This document shows, piece after piece, positions 27,337 through 39,089 of a stretch of 64,000 nt of DNA. A program made the translations under genes and the position numbers. The DNA lies in assembly GCA_963969395.1 (NCBI GenBank), contig OZ017803.1:310001-374000 (forward strand), given 5' to 3'. The notes beneath the pieces were generated by a model that made no database searches, was not told where the DNA came from, and saw nothing but the letters and a program-made list of their open reading frames with translations. The number at the start of each line of letters is the position of its first letter. The first letter of the stretch is position 1. The stretch comes from Pseudoscleropodium purum. Lineage: Eukaryota; Streptophyta; Bryopsida; Hypnales; Brachytheciaceae.

Positions 27337-27670
27337 CAGGGTTGACAGGACGTCCGGACGCGGACGCTGTGTCCGTAGCGTCCGCTGACATTTGCGGTCC
27401 CGGCGGACGCAGCGTCCGCTTGTCCCCCATTTGCCCGTCCGCCCCGTCCGCCCGTCCATCCGCCCGTCTGCCCGATTACGGCCGTCCGATCGACGCGCGG
27501 ACTGATATGGTCCGCATGATCTGGGCGTCCGCCTCGGGCGGTCAGGCCGTCCGCCCCGCCCGTCCGCTTTCCGACGGCGGTCGGGACGTTGCGTTCACTA
27601 GCGTCCGAGCGTCCGGACGTCCGGAAAACGGACGCTATTTTGGGGCGGACGTTGAGATTCGTCAACCCTG
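27337..27670 (+). mobile_element. Miniature non-autonomous hAT element (copy B)
   Basis: The 334-bp element begins CAGGGTTGACAGGACGTCCG and ends GATTCGTCAACCCTG. The flanks CAAATGGA (27329-27336) and CAAAGGGA (27671-27678) are an 8-bp target duplication with one mismatch. Its ends match copy C (56295-56614) and the ends of the 12.48 kb element in the same orientation. It sits in an exon-like stretch of the coilin-like gene; element plus duplication is 342 bp, a multiple of three, and the coding frame resumes after it (FSLSLGKEMQSTLNEQ), though stops inside the element block translation. A GT donor (CAAG/GTGAGT) lies just before the insertion, so it may instead lie at an intron start. Confidence 0.9.
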
Positions 27671-28690
27671 CAAAGGGAGATGTTGAGTTCTCATTGAGTT
27701 TGGGAAAGGAAATGCAATCTACACTAAATGAACAAAAGAGATTAAGGGCGTTGGAGTCGAGTGGGACGAAGTGAAAATGTTCCCTTCACATCGATTCACA
27801 TACATGAGTGTTTATCACATCAACATTCATTTTTAATGGATGAACAACCTTAATTATTTATATTTTTTGAATTTTGGATTGAGTATTGACGATTGAGTCA
27901 TTGGAAAGTATTAAGATCATACTTGTCTTTGCTTGGACGATCTTTGTCCATCTAGCTTTCTTGAAGAATGTAAAGGTTTCTTGGTATTTCACAATTTCAA
28001 CTAGAAAACGGGTTTTTGACATGTTTTGGTTGTGGATGTTTATTGTGCAAGCAAAACAATCTCTTAGTCCTACCTCCTAAACCTAGGGTGGATCCAAAAG
28101 GGATAGACGTAGAACCCTAGAAGTCCAAGAAGTCTTTAAGGAAGAAGAAACACGACAAAATAGCATGTGCAGACTATGGAAGTAGCCAAATTGTGTCTCA
28201 TGAATTGAATATGCTTGTAGGCTTGCCAAGATTAGAGCACATTGATAGAGGCGTTTCTGCAAAACCCAAGAAGAAAAAAAAGAAAAAAGAATAGAGAATT
28301 GGTTGAACAAGCTGGGCCAAATGTAAATTGTGTAGGTGCAAGTCCAACAAATGAGGCAGATGCACAGAAAGCAATGCCTAGCAAATGAAGGTACTATGTT
28401 TTGAACTCAGTTTTTCTCTTTTTTAATTATAGATTTTTTCTACTTGCAGGTCAAGTTTGTAGATGGTTTTTTTACTTTGGGAAGTCGATTAATAAGTTGG
28501 AAAGAACCTTCATTTCACTATTTTGCTTCTCTTACAGAAGCTAGAAGTTTGTGACATGCTCTCGTCACTTACTCTAGTTGGTGGTTAACTAATGTCGACC
28601 AAAGTAGAACCACTTAATTAACATATCTATTGTAGGTACAAAAGAGCTCAAGTGAGGCTGATAACATACACGGCTTGATTTTAATGTATC

Positions 28691-28916
28691 CAAGGTTGAT
28701 ACGACGTCCGGACGTCTGGGACGTCCGTACGCGGACGCTGTGTCCGCAGCGTCCGCTGACATTCGCGGTCCCCGCGGACGCAGCGTCCGCCGGGACCGCC
28801 CCGTCCGCCTGTCACCCCATCTGCCCTGTCCGCCCCGTTCGCTTTGACGGCCCTATTTCCCTCGACCGCCCTACCCAAACTGCCCCGCGGTCACTCCCTT
28901 AATCTTTAAACAATTT
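28691..28916 (+). repeat. Left subterminal CpG-rich block of the giant hAT
   Basis: After the left terminus the sequence consists of CGTCCG/GCGGAC words closely matching the left half of copy B (for example CGGACGCTGTGTCCG and GCGTCCGCTGACATT). It then continues into GCGGTCACTCCCTTAATC, which also occurs inverted in copy A near 698-715. AT-rich DNA follows from about 28917. Open frames across it are by-products of GC content. Confidence 0.75.
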
Positions 28917-29228
28917 AAAAGATTATAAAGTTTGACCATGAGTCCATGATAGTCTTGAAACTATGAAAAAATTCCAATTCATTTTCAGAAGGCAAACTAA
29001 AAAAGTTTGTGACTTCAAATATATATATATACTATTTAAAAAATCGAGATCAACACAAATACAAACATAATCAATATGGGCAAAATGTATTCAATTTAAT
29101 GTAGAATACCATACATTGTGCACATTTGGCTAATTGCACATATAATTTTTTTCATTCCAACTCTATATTTCTAAACTAATTTTTAATGCCTATATAACCT
29201 ATTCAACTACTACTTCTGCACTACCAAT

Positions 29229-30722
29229 CTAATATAAATGGCGGAAATGTTCATCTGGCATCGGCCAACGATATGTATTAGAAAATCGCGTAATCACATG
29301 GGCCAAACTAGTATTTTCATCGTCAGTTTTCGAAGAAATGCGCTTCAAGTAAGCATAAAACACTTTTGCAAAGTCATGAAAGGCAAATTGTGTCGCATTA
29401 GGTGTTTTTCGTAGCACGTTGAAATACGCCTCTGACATGTTGTTCCCATTCATCCGCCGAGCAATTTTTCGAATGGCATATTCTTCCGACTTACGTGAAT
29501 ACATCGGAATGACTTCCACATTTGCACCTGCTTTATGCAAATATACAATACGTGGATCCACCCACCATCTCCTCTGCAAAGTCTGTTTCATCTCATTTGC
29601 TGATGTAAACGTATGCAAAGACTTCATTGGTTGAGAAGTTAAGGTGGTCATGCCCCAATCGCAAACTCCAATGTACACACGTGACTCATCCTCTGGAAAA
29701 TGCAATAAGATGTTGTCCGGAGAAAGATCATTGTGCAAATGTCCAGCAAGATGCACTGCATACATTATATGCATAAACGCCCATGTCAACTCCGTGCGCT
29801 TCTTCCGATATCGTCCTAAATGGTGAGCTTTTACAACCTCCTCTTCGGTTGGATTTGTATACATCAAACGGATTTGAATGTTGTCTGGAAAGTCCTTATC
29901 CATATTCAACATTTGTCAAAGAGTTCCACCATTCCACCAATACGCATAACCTTCACACGTCGTTCCGTGCACCGCAGCAAACCGTATCACACCCGCGTGT
30001 GGAATTCGAACAGCCATTGATTCGTTTTGATGTTCTAACTTTGCAAAATCGGGTCGAGTTTAGTGGTGAATGGATTTCTTTGCCGCAAACTCCCAATGAG
30101 GAAGTATTCTTGGACATCCTTCAATACGAACCTTTCGAATCGTTGCATATCCACCTCTCATCGTTCTATCATCAACAGCAATCACGCGTGCTGTATCTGG
30201 AAGTGCTATGAGGTGCCGTTTGGTCCTTTTCGCTTCAGCAACTCCATCATTGCTTTTCCACCAACCAATTGAACCAACTCGATTGTGCGTTTTGGCGAAT
30301 GGAGCACATCGCCCTCTAAATAAGTCCGCTTTTAGAATCACTTCTTCAAACTGGGCGTCATTGGGTCGATATTCCTTGCCATATTTAACCAAAATGACTT
30401 TGGAATTCCACAAAGCGTCATGAACCTTGTTCTCCAAACATTTGGTGAAGTACGTTTTATGCATTTCGTCATGCCACTTCGTCACATTCAATGCATCCAA
30501 CAACATTTGTGTCATGTCTACCTTGAATTTAGACACGCACTCCTCTTGATATCTGATGTACTTATTGTTTAAAGACAATGTTGTTTCCGATTCATAAAAT
30601 TGAACGATGCGCTCAATCATAAATTTTTTGCATTCCTCCGAAGGACTTTGGCGAGCTACCTCCAAGTTTGATGGCCCCTCTCCATGTTTTAGCTTCGCAA
30701 CCTTCTTCTTCCCCTTCGTCAT
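29229..30722 (-). pseudogene. Protein-kinase-like gene with two in-frame stops
   Basis: One minus-strand frame of 498 codons runs from ATG at 30722 to TAG at 29229, broken only by TAA at 30060-30062 and TGA at 29916-29918, with no frameshift. Kinase features in order: a glycine loop-like MRGGYATIRKVRI (about codons 195-207), the lysine of EFAAKKS (about 215), a hinge-like stretch ending WWNGGTL just before the TGA, the catalytic loop HNDLSPDNILL (codons 330-340, HRD replaced by HND) and CDWGM (about 354-358, DFG replaced by DWG). The 190-residue N-terminal region is charged and unlike known domains. It lies between CpG-rich hAT blocks inside the 12.48 kb element, so it is probably transposon cargo. 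I cannot name the kinase subfamily. No introns were needed, which would fit a retro-copied or TE-resident gene. Confidence 0.8.
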
Positions 30723-30914
30723 CGTGACAAATGAAATTGATATAGATCAAATTTTTTAATTTGAAATTGAATTCACACGCAAGTGTCCAAAAAATTGGCA
30801 ACAAGGAGGCCCCAATAAATCACTCTTGCCTTGCCTCGAAAAGGAGCCAATGGAGGATGAACCACCAAGCTCTCCGCTCCACCTTGCATTCACAAGGGGC
30901 AAAGCAAAAGTGAC

Positions 30915-31456
30915 AATGCGGACGGCCCTAAACCGTCCGCCCGATCGGACGGGCCGGGGGTGGCGGTCGCATCGGCCGTCCGCCTCCCCGAAACCCTAGA
31001 GCCCCGTCCGCCCGATCGGATGGCCACGGGGCGGACAAATCTCGCGTCCGCCCGATTGGACGGTCCAGGGGGGCGGACGCATCGCCGTAACGAGGCGGAC
31101 GGGTATCGGGGCGGATGGGGCGGTCAGGGCGGACGCCGGATCCGACGGACAGGGCGAACAGGTATCGGGGCGGACGGGGCGGACAGGGCGGATGCATCGC
31201 CGTAACGAGGCGGACGGGTATTGGGGCGGATGGGGCAGTCAGGGCGGACGCCGGATCCGACGGACAAGGCGAACGGGTATCGGGGCGGACGGGGCGGACA
31301 TGGCAGACGGTGGACAGGTATCGGGGCGAACGGGGGTCTAGGCAGACGGGGCGGACGAGGCGGACAGGGCGGACGGCGGACAGGTATCGGGGCGGACGGG
31401 GGTCTGGGCGGATGGGGCGGACGGGTACGAGGGCGGATAGGGCGGTTTGACCCTAA
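30915..31456. promoter_or_regulatory. CpG-rich GCGGAC array upstream of the kinase-like gene
   Basis: Roughly 540 bp of almost pure GGGGCGGACGGG-type words, with the irregular repeat GGTATCGGGGCGGACG recurring at least five times. It begins about 190 bp upstream of the kinase-like ATG (30722, minus strand). The same short words make up the ends of all hAT copies in the window. Position suggests a promoter-proximal block and perhaps an array of transposase-binding sites; that is inference. An alternative is the terminus of another decayed copy. Long Gly/Arg/Pro-rich frames on both strands are artefacts. Confidence 0.5.
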
Positions 31457-34255
31457 AGCGACCCTAAACCCATATTTTGCACAATAAACAGAGGTCTTCA
31501 TGGCACTGTATAGTTCAACTAACTTTTCATTCATTCAATGTAAAATTTGAAATTAAAAAAGGTAGCCTTCCTTTATGACCAAATTTATGAATTCTTGGTA
31601 AATGATATTTTTGTACAAAGATATGAGCTAAAATGTGCAAAAATTCACGAAAGGATTGCGACGTTTAATATATGTATCCAAATATTCACGTTGCATTGTG
31701 TATAAAGCAATTGTAAGAAGGTAATTGAATAAAAATTCTACTATGAAATTGAATTAGTTGATGTCTAATCACTTAGTAAACCGCTAAATGTCCAAGTCCT
31801 TGCAAGTGTGTTTTGGCTATCGAAAAAGAGCATGGACTTATAGTTATCTCCAATGAAGCAAATTGTTCTTTTTTCAAAATCTCATGGTATAGATGTTTAA
31901 CCCCTAAAGTTCTTTTCACTAAAAACACTTCAAAACTGCTAGTAGTAGTGCAAATACCAAGTCTTGGAAGAAAAATACTTTTGGGCATATGTAACCGTAG
32001 GATCTTGTAGTAAATTAGTTGGAAAAGATGTGGAACAAATTTTAGACAAATCCACCATTTGGATTGTAAGATATTAGATATTGAGTGTTTCATTTAAGGG
32101 GGCTATTCAATTATGTCTATTAATGAACAATTGGTAGGCTAACAAACCTAACTTAGCATGTATTTTAATATTTGTTGCAATTGTTTTAGGAATATTATAA
32201 CATAATACTATTATAATATTCTTATAAATGATATAGTACTAAATCATTTCAAAATCAACAACATTTGAACACAATTTGTCAATCTTGTCTTCCATACTCC
32301 TTTAATGATATATATATATATAAATATATATAAATATATATACATATATAAAATATATTAGATAAATCAACATGAACAAATCAATGATTATATATTTCAT
32401 AGATCTATTCTTCATCAATCAAATAATAGTGCATGTGCAAATATAGACAAAGATGGTTTCTCCATTTGTTCCCAAAAATTAAATAAACAAATAGAGAAAG
32501 ATATGAAGTGAATGTTACTTGGAGAATTGAAGGGAAAGAAACTAAAGTACTCAATTGCATTTTATTAAATTGGAAAATTGCATGTGGATGGTATAAATTA
32601 ATCTTCATAGATGCTAAACTCATACGAGTTGCATTTCAACATTTATGATTTATGCAATTGATTGAATTGAAAGCTCTTGTAATTACATTTTCAAATTTTC
32701 GATTCAATCATTCAAATTTGCAAGAGTGATTTATGATAGATTTATAACTTTAAATGTGAAAGCATTCAATGCCTTTATGTGTTTGTTTATCAATATATTA
32801 ATTTTAAATAAATAATATTTTTTTTTATAACATATGCAGAAACCATTGCATTAAAAAAAACAAAAACTAAGAGCCAAGCCAAATAGGCTGGTCAAATGAA
32901 GAGAACAAGAGAACAAGAGCCCTACGAGAAAGCAAAGGAAAAAAAAAAATATCAAAAGGAATCAAAGGAAGGAGCAAGATGCATTCTTGCAAGACCGTAG
33001 AATACATAATGATTTCAAAATCCAAACACAAATATATTTTCCAATTTCAATGAGTCAAAAATGAACTCCCCTGCTCTCAAAGATTGTACAATGTACACGT
33101 TATACAAAACGAACATATAACAGAAAGAGTAGAAGACATCGTTTATCATGATTGAAAACTGAAATGATTTTTTCTTTCTATGTAGAATATTTTATGAAAT
33201 GTAACAATGTATTTAATTATCATAATAATTGGTAGAAATCTTTGTGCAATACATAGAAACATTTCATTCATGTGGAATTTTTTCATTTATTTAGGATTAA
33301 AATTGAAGTATTATACTCTACAAAGTACAAACCGAAAACAATATCATATACCTAAGTTCAAAAATTTGCAATTGTTTCGTGAATTCATTTTGAAAACTCA
33401 AACAAAGAAATATTTTATAATCAATATCTTGTTCATTTGAATCATTTCAAAATTCGAATTCCGAATTCAATTCCTATTTATAATAGAAATTATGTTTGTC
33501 AATTTTTTAGATCTTTAAACAATGAACCCTCTTTTTTTTAAAATTAATATTTAAAAACATCTGAAATAAGAATATTGGAATTACCCTTCAAAATAAATAT
33601 AGCACATGTATAAGTGTATAATGTATTCTACTCAACCAACTCAAGTAACGAATTTTTCTATGTTTTTAAGGAAAAATATAGCCATATATGATTTGAAAGT
33701 TAAAACATTGATTCTTTTTCTTTGTTTTCAAATCTAATCAAAATTTCATTAAAAAATATGAAAGACTCGATGTTCATTTGAAGATTGTGATGCACTTCTA
33801 ATTAGAAAACACAACCTTTCATTAAATATCATGAGGTTGAAATCCATTAAACTGTTATTCTAATTATGTATTGGGGCCTTTTTTTAAATTTTCATTTGCT
33901 TATGATGAAAAAGGAATTGATTATTTCTGCAAAACATTTGATTTCTTAATGAACTTTAAAAAAATCCCCACCATCTTCAGATCTTCTCAAAACCTATTTA
34001 GAAGGATAATATGAGTAAATAATCCAAACATATTTAACTTAACCACATTCCCCTCATTCGTAAAACAATTTAGGGGAGAAAAGAAAAGGTTTAGGGTAAT
34101 TAGGGTATAGGGTTTAGGGTTTACATTTTTTTTTAAAATAAAATGATAAATCAATTACATTGATCCTCATTTAGCAGTGATTATTAGGCTGTTTTTTTTT
34201 TGAAATGTTACCACTCTTTTTGAATAATATCGACCTCTTAGTATGCTCCAATGGA
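31457..34255. other. AT-rich interior spacer of the giant hAT
   Basis: About 2.8 kb separating the two cargo halves. A TA/TATATAAA microsatellite lies near 32308-32362. A short TTTAGGG-like run sits at about 34087-34125. No exon-like segment or domain was recognised; open frames at 31773, 32405 and 33207 look random. Confidence 0.5.
32308..32362. repeat. TA-rich microsatellite
   Basis: Alternating TATATA with ATAAATATATA interruptions, about 55 bp, within the AT-rich spacer. Confidence 0.75.
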
Positions 34256-34452
34256 CAGCTGGGCGGACGCCGTCGGCGGTCAATGTTTAAGTGGGGCGGT
34301 CGGCATGTCCAAAGCGCGGACGGCGTCGGAAGGCGGACAATGCGGACAGTCCCGTTCGACCGCCCCGTCCGACCGCCCTGTCCGCCGCGTCCGACCACCC
34401 GTCCGACCCGTTTGGCCTGTCCGCCCGACCGCCCCGTCCGGGCCGTTTCTTG
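34256..34452. promoter_or_regulatory. CpG-rich block upstream of the hAT transposase gene
   Basis: About 200 bp of GGGCGGACGCCGTCGG and CCGCCCCGTCCGACC words, bounded abruptly by AT-rich DNA, ending some 300 bp before the transposase ATG at 34758. It mirrors the arrangement at the kinase-like gene and uses the same words as the element's ends. A promoter/transposase-binding role is inference. The block might also be a relic terminus of a shorter element; its outer edge (GGACAGCTGGGCGGACG) does not match the family terminus well and no target duplication was found beside it. Confidence 0.5.
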
Positions 34453-34757
34453 TTTTTGAATGGAAACCCTAAAAATGAACCTTTAATTTTATGGAGGGGA
34501 CTATAAATGTTAGAAGAGAAGCTTTGGTATTCACTCTCGAAAAACCGAATGCTAAGATTTTCAAGGGCTATGAGTTTCAATTTATTAAGTCTTTTGCTTG
34601 GTAATGCATAGTTCGGTGGACGGGGGGGGGCTTTGATTTTCAAAGCTTTGTGTGACTAATTTCATTGATATTGTATACATTGTCACATTGTGGGTTTCAA
34701 ATTTAAAACATTCTATTGGTTTCTTTTGAAATTGAGGTAAAACATACACTTGTCAAT

Positions 34758-37700
34758 ATGGTGGCCAAACCGACGGGGGATTTTTCTCCTTGGTTTAGTG
34801 TGCAAGAGGGTGGTAAAGTAAAATGTAGGCTTTGCAAAGCGAGCATGTCAAGGAAGCTCAGCCGTATGTTCAGCCACTTAGGCTATTCTGGGCCTGAAGG
34901 TGTACGTGATAAAGGGGTGAGCCTTTGTCCACGATTACCAATGGCAGTTCGAGATTTATTTTGGCATTGCGAAGGAGTTTTTCCAAAACGCGTTGTAATG
35001 GACAATGTGGATGGCAACCCTGGCCCTTCAGATGTTCAAGAGTTTTCGGCCGGAAAGGTTGTGTCGCATTCTGATTACGAAGATTCTTGTCCAGCGTCCA
35101 AAGAATTGGTATCAATGGTATGTGCCACAACTGAAATGACTTTGAGTACGGAAGTTTTTGGTGAACGTGAAACCCCGAGGGCATCAAGTTCTAGGCCTCA
35201 GAGGCAAGGGAGCTTAGTGAATGGGTTTGAAGAAGGTCATAGACGCAAATTACATTCAGTGTGGGCAAATTTTTTTTATTCGGCGAACATACCATTTTCC
35301 GTGGCTCGAAATCCAGCTTTTAAAGAAGTAGTGAAGAAAACGGCTGCGTTTGGTAGGCCATACATTTCTCCTTTATACCACGACCTTCGGTACAAATTGT
35401 TGAATGAGGCGAAGATGAACATTCAGACACAGTTGAATGCACGGACTGAAGATAGCATTCGAAAATTTGGAGTAACATTGTCCATTGATGGATGGAGCTC
35501 CGTGACTAATCGACCTCTCATCAATGCCATGCTTGTATCATCCGCAGGTGAAGAATTTCTTGGATCTGTGGATACAAATGGTTGTGAAAAAAATGCGGAG
35601 TACTTGGCAGTTGTGTTGGAAAAGTTCATTGAACAAGTGGGGTCCAAGAACGTCGTGTTAATAACTACGGATAATGCTCCCGTGAATCCGTCCGCATGGG
35701 ATGTTATATCTACAAAATATCCTCATATTTTTTACCAAGGGTGCGTGGTACATGCATTGAATTTGTTGTTGAAGTTGGGCTGCACAGAAATGGATTGCTT
35801 CCAAATTGGATAAAGGAGTTCTTGTAGCTAAATTTATCAGGAAGAGACATATGCCGCTAGCTCTATTGCGAAAGTATTTGCCAAATCTTGGTCTCTTGAT
35901 GCCTAGGGATACAAGGTTCGCCTCTAAATTTATCATGATGGAGCGTTTGACAAAATTGAGAGGAGCATTGGAACAAACGGTGGTAGATCCGCAATGGGTT
36001 GAGTATGTAAATACTCTCAAGAAGAAACGTGGAGCTAAAGTCCAATCAAAAGACTTGGCCTTAGCGGTGAAGAAAATTGTTCTTGATGACCATTTTTGGA
36101 ATCGGTCCATCAATTATGTGGAGATGGTTGAACCAATCATATGTGCACTCCGCGATTTGGATTCAAAATCACCATGCATGGGGAAGGTGTTGCATATCAT
36201 GAGGAAGTTAGAGAAGCACGTGAACGGATTACAAAGTCCACCATTTTGTTTGCTAGAAGAACTTGCAATTCCATTGGTACAGTCTTTTTATGCCCGAAGA
36301 AGAATGGTGGACAACGATCTCCAATCAGCCGCAGCTCTTTTGAATCCATACCTTCTTCATGACAAAGAGCTAGCAGATGAGGCAGATGCAATGTCAGGAT
36401 GTAAGAAAGTTTTGGAGAGAATATGTAAACCGGATGAATATGCAGCAGTGGTGAAGGAATTTGTAGCTTTTCGACACAAGGAACCTCCATTCCACAATAT
36501 GTTGAATCCGGGAGATCAAATGTTGTCCGCACATGCTTGGTGGGATTTTGAAGGTGCATGTGGCAAGTTTATAGCTCCATTAGCGAAGAGGATATTGGCT
36601 CAACCGGTGTCATCATCTTCATGTGAACGAAATTGAAGCAACTATTCTTTTGTTCACAACAAATCTCGAAATAAATTGAAGCCGGAGAGCAACGGATTTG
36701 GTGTACGTGTATACCAATTCCAAAGTATTAAACGCATCGAAGGAAAAAGATGAAAAAAAATTGTATAATGATAATGTGGATCCGATGGAATCAGAGGATT
36801 CAGATAGGCCGACGTTAGAAGACGATGATGACGAGGATTTGGAAAGGGCCCTTTCAGCTGTAGATGGCGGAGATGACTTCAATCGTGCGACAGCATGGGG
36901 AGATGAAGACGTTATGGAAGGCTTTCCCTATTTGGTGAATGATACGCATGATTATCATCTAAACCGCAAGGATGTCGTTCTCGACAATGCAAACGATGCA
37001 TATACCTTTTGTGAAGACGAGGACAATGTAGGGGGAGAGGAGAATCTACCTTCTTTAGCTGCATATTGCAATAGAACGGGATACTTGAATAGCGAAAACA
37101 TTCTATCGGAAAAGGCAAACGCTATTGCCAAAGAGGTGAAAATCAATGAGAATGCTATTGGTGATGATGGGAGAAATGAAAAAGTTTTAATTTCTCAATC
37201 TCCATCTGTGGCATTAAATGTAGTGCAAGGAAACGACAAAAGAGAAGATGCGGTCATGGAGGTGGACGTTTCAAAAGATGTGGGCAATAATAGTGGTAAT
37301 GAGGGGGAATCAAATATTGCGGTACAAAAAAATAATGATTCACTTGGGATGGCAGTTACAAATTCGGCAATTGTGAAGAGTGATAAAAGAAAGGAGCCAA
37401 TGAAGTCAATTTTTGAAATACCGAGATCTAGTGCTCTTCCACCAATACCGTTGAAGTTTGTTAGCACACGATTGAATGATTCTCAGAGCTTTGGATATGG
37501 AAAACGCCTAATGAACATTTTCAAAGAAATTTCTACAGGCGGTAATCTACGGAAAGTAGCATCATCACCTACAAGCCTAAGTGATACGGATAGTGATCGG
37601 ATGCCATTGGCATCTTTGTGTGCTCGCATTTTAGCAAAAGGAATGGCGTAAGAACCGATCAAATCAACAAACGGCACTCTATTACTTCAAAAGAAAGCCA

Positions 37701-38092
37701 AAGTGGAGATAACCGTTCATGGACATGTCGACCCTACATCGAGATTGATGGTTCAAGAATCGAGTAACGTGAAAGCGAAAAGAGAAATGCAACTTTTTGC
37801 TATCTCTCCAGTGAAGAATAGGACCCCTCTTGATGAAAATGTTGCTACTTTGTCAAATAGAAAGAAAAGAAAGGTTCCTATTCAAAAAGCTTTTAATCGT
37901 TCTGTCAAAGTAAAAAAAGAAAAATTAAATTCGAAAGAAGGGAGTAAACCTACTTCGAGAGAAAACTTGAAGGAGACAACGATACTTGATTCCAACAATG
38001 AAGATGACTTCGATAATGAAGATTTTGAATGGAGAGCTGCAGGAGAAAGTAGTAGGGCTGAGGTTAGAGGAGATGTGGATTGGCGTCCATAG
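34758..38092 (+). pseudogene. hAT transposase, decayed, with long C-terminal extension
   Basis: Three connected plus-strand frames encode a hAT transposase. A BED-like finger (C23, C26, H40 from the ATG at 34758: KCRLCKASMS...FSHLGY) is followed by the RNase H-like core (LSIDGWSSVTNRPLINAML at about 35480-35530, LITTDNAP, and YQGCVVHALNLLL) and the C-terminal dimerisation region (WWDFEGACGKF, then SSSSCERN). Damage: a frameshift near 35775, TGA at 36634-36636 directly after CERN, a frameshift near 36690 and TAA at 37649-37651. Coding resembles protein again through VYVYTNSKVL and on to 38092. The roughly 460 codons after the dimerisation motif, first acidic (DDDDEDLE), later Lys-rich (NRKKRKVP), are unusual for the family, where the protein normally ends soon after. 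It would have been the mobilising enzyme of the elements here. Confidence 0.88.
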
Positions 38093-38309
38093 GAATTGTG
38101 GAGATGTGAATTGAGATGTTTGATTGTTTAGTTGCTTATAATATATGGAGCTCATGTTGACAAATGACAATGGTTTCTTCAATCATTTTATTATAAAATT
38201 GTTTGTTTATTGATGATATACATCTCGCTGGATTTTAAAGTGATTTTGTTTCTAAATCAAAATGAAATTCAACAAAAAAAATTAAAAATATATTTCATAT
38301 TTTAGCTTT

Positions 38310-38460
38310 TACATAAATAGTGATATACAACTCTATTGAATCGCAATTGCAATATAAGAAAAATCAAAATCAAAATGACTTCACTCTCAATCTCTCATTG
38401 GTGAAAACAATCAAAACAAAAAACCCAAAACGGGTTTTCTAAGCCGCCCCATCCGTCCGC
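38310..38460 (+). repeat. Right internal region shared with miniature copy A
   Basis: Sequence from AGTGATATACAACTCTATTG through AAAACGGGTTTTCTAAGCCG is the inverted counterpart of about 545-690 in copy A. It is the inner part of the right end of the transposase-bearing element. Its continuation (CCGCCCCGCCCGACC...) is found at 41033 onward, after the inserted segment 38461-41032. Confidence 0.8.
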
Positions 38461-38599
38461 TGTCGTGTTGTAAATAACTATATCATTTAAAAACATCAAA
38501 AGATTAACCTTGAACCCTAGTTCAAGAAAAGAGTTGAGATAGAAAAGGTGGGGGTCGTGGAGAAATCCACGGTCTTGGGTTGTACTGCATCTTATCACT

Positions 38600-38790
38600 T
38601 AGCTCAGGGGGACAGGGTGGCTGGCTGGTTGGCTAGTTATTTCTTGCTCTCACTAGCGGTGCCAAGTTGCAACTGCTCAGACCAAATCAACGAATCCGAC
38701 AAGATTCGAACCTGAAACCAGCTGACAGCTAATTGGGGACTTCTCCAACCAGCCAAGTCCGCAACTTGGCGGCCGTTGTTGATCCCAAGG
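38600..38790 (-). ncRNA. Possible tRNA-derived (SINE-like) segment
   Basis: On the minus strand the word GGTTCGAATC (38703-38712) fits the Pol III B-box. About 55 bases upstream GGCTGGTTGGAGAAGT resembles an A-box. The segment does not fold into a full tRNA cloverleaf that I could see, and no flanking duplication or tail was identified, so this is only a weak SINE candidate. Confidence 0.3.
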
Positions 38791-39089
38791 TGGTTTTATA
38801 CCACTGTTGATTGGCTGTTTAGTAAATTGACTAACGGAACAGTGTTCCTAAGTCTATTTTTTTTATCACATAGGTTACCTTTTGATACAAAAAAGAAAAA
38901 GAATATACGTTTGATTATTAGTATTTTGATTTTATTATAAAGATAGCTAGTATAGTGTGATTGGAGTATTTAAAGCAAAAGTAAGCTTCTTAAGGAAGCT
39001 ATTAGGTATAGAAATAGAGGAACTGAGTAGTATTGCTTCTCATGTTCTACTTTGAGTTGGTTATAGTTTGGGTTTTAGTATTCGTAGTT

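Noticed and set aside
27315..27686. Open frames of about 120 codons on both strands
   Set aside because: They lie wholly within or across the miniature hAT copy B and reflect its base composition; copy C shows the same effect.
28691..31456. A separate, smaller hAT element containing only the kinase
   Set aside because: The right edge at 31456 has no matching terminus (TTTGACCCT instead of GTCAACCCTG) and no copy of AATGTATC, whereas 41170 has both.
30928..31534. Several overlapping Gly/Arg/Pro-rich open frames on both strands
   Set aside because: They arise from the CpG-rich GCGGAC array, where stop codons are rare in every frame. The translations are low-complexity and differ only by frame.
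34087..34125. Interstitial telomere-like TTTAGGG run
   Set aside because: Only two or three imperfect units in AT-rich DNA; too short to separate from chance.
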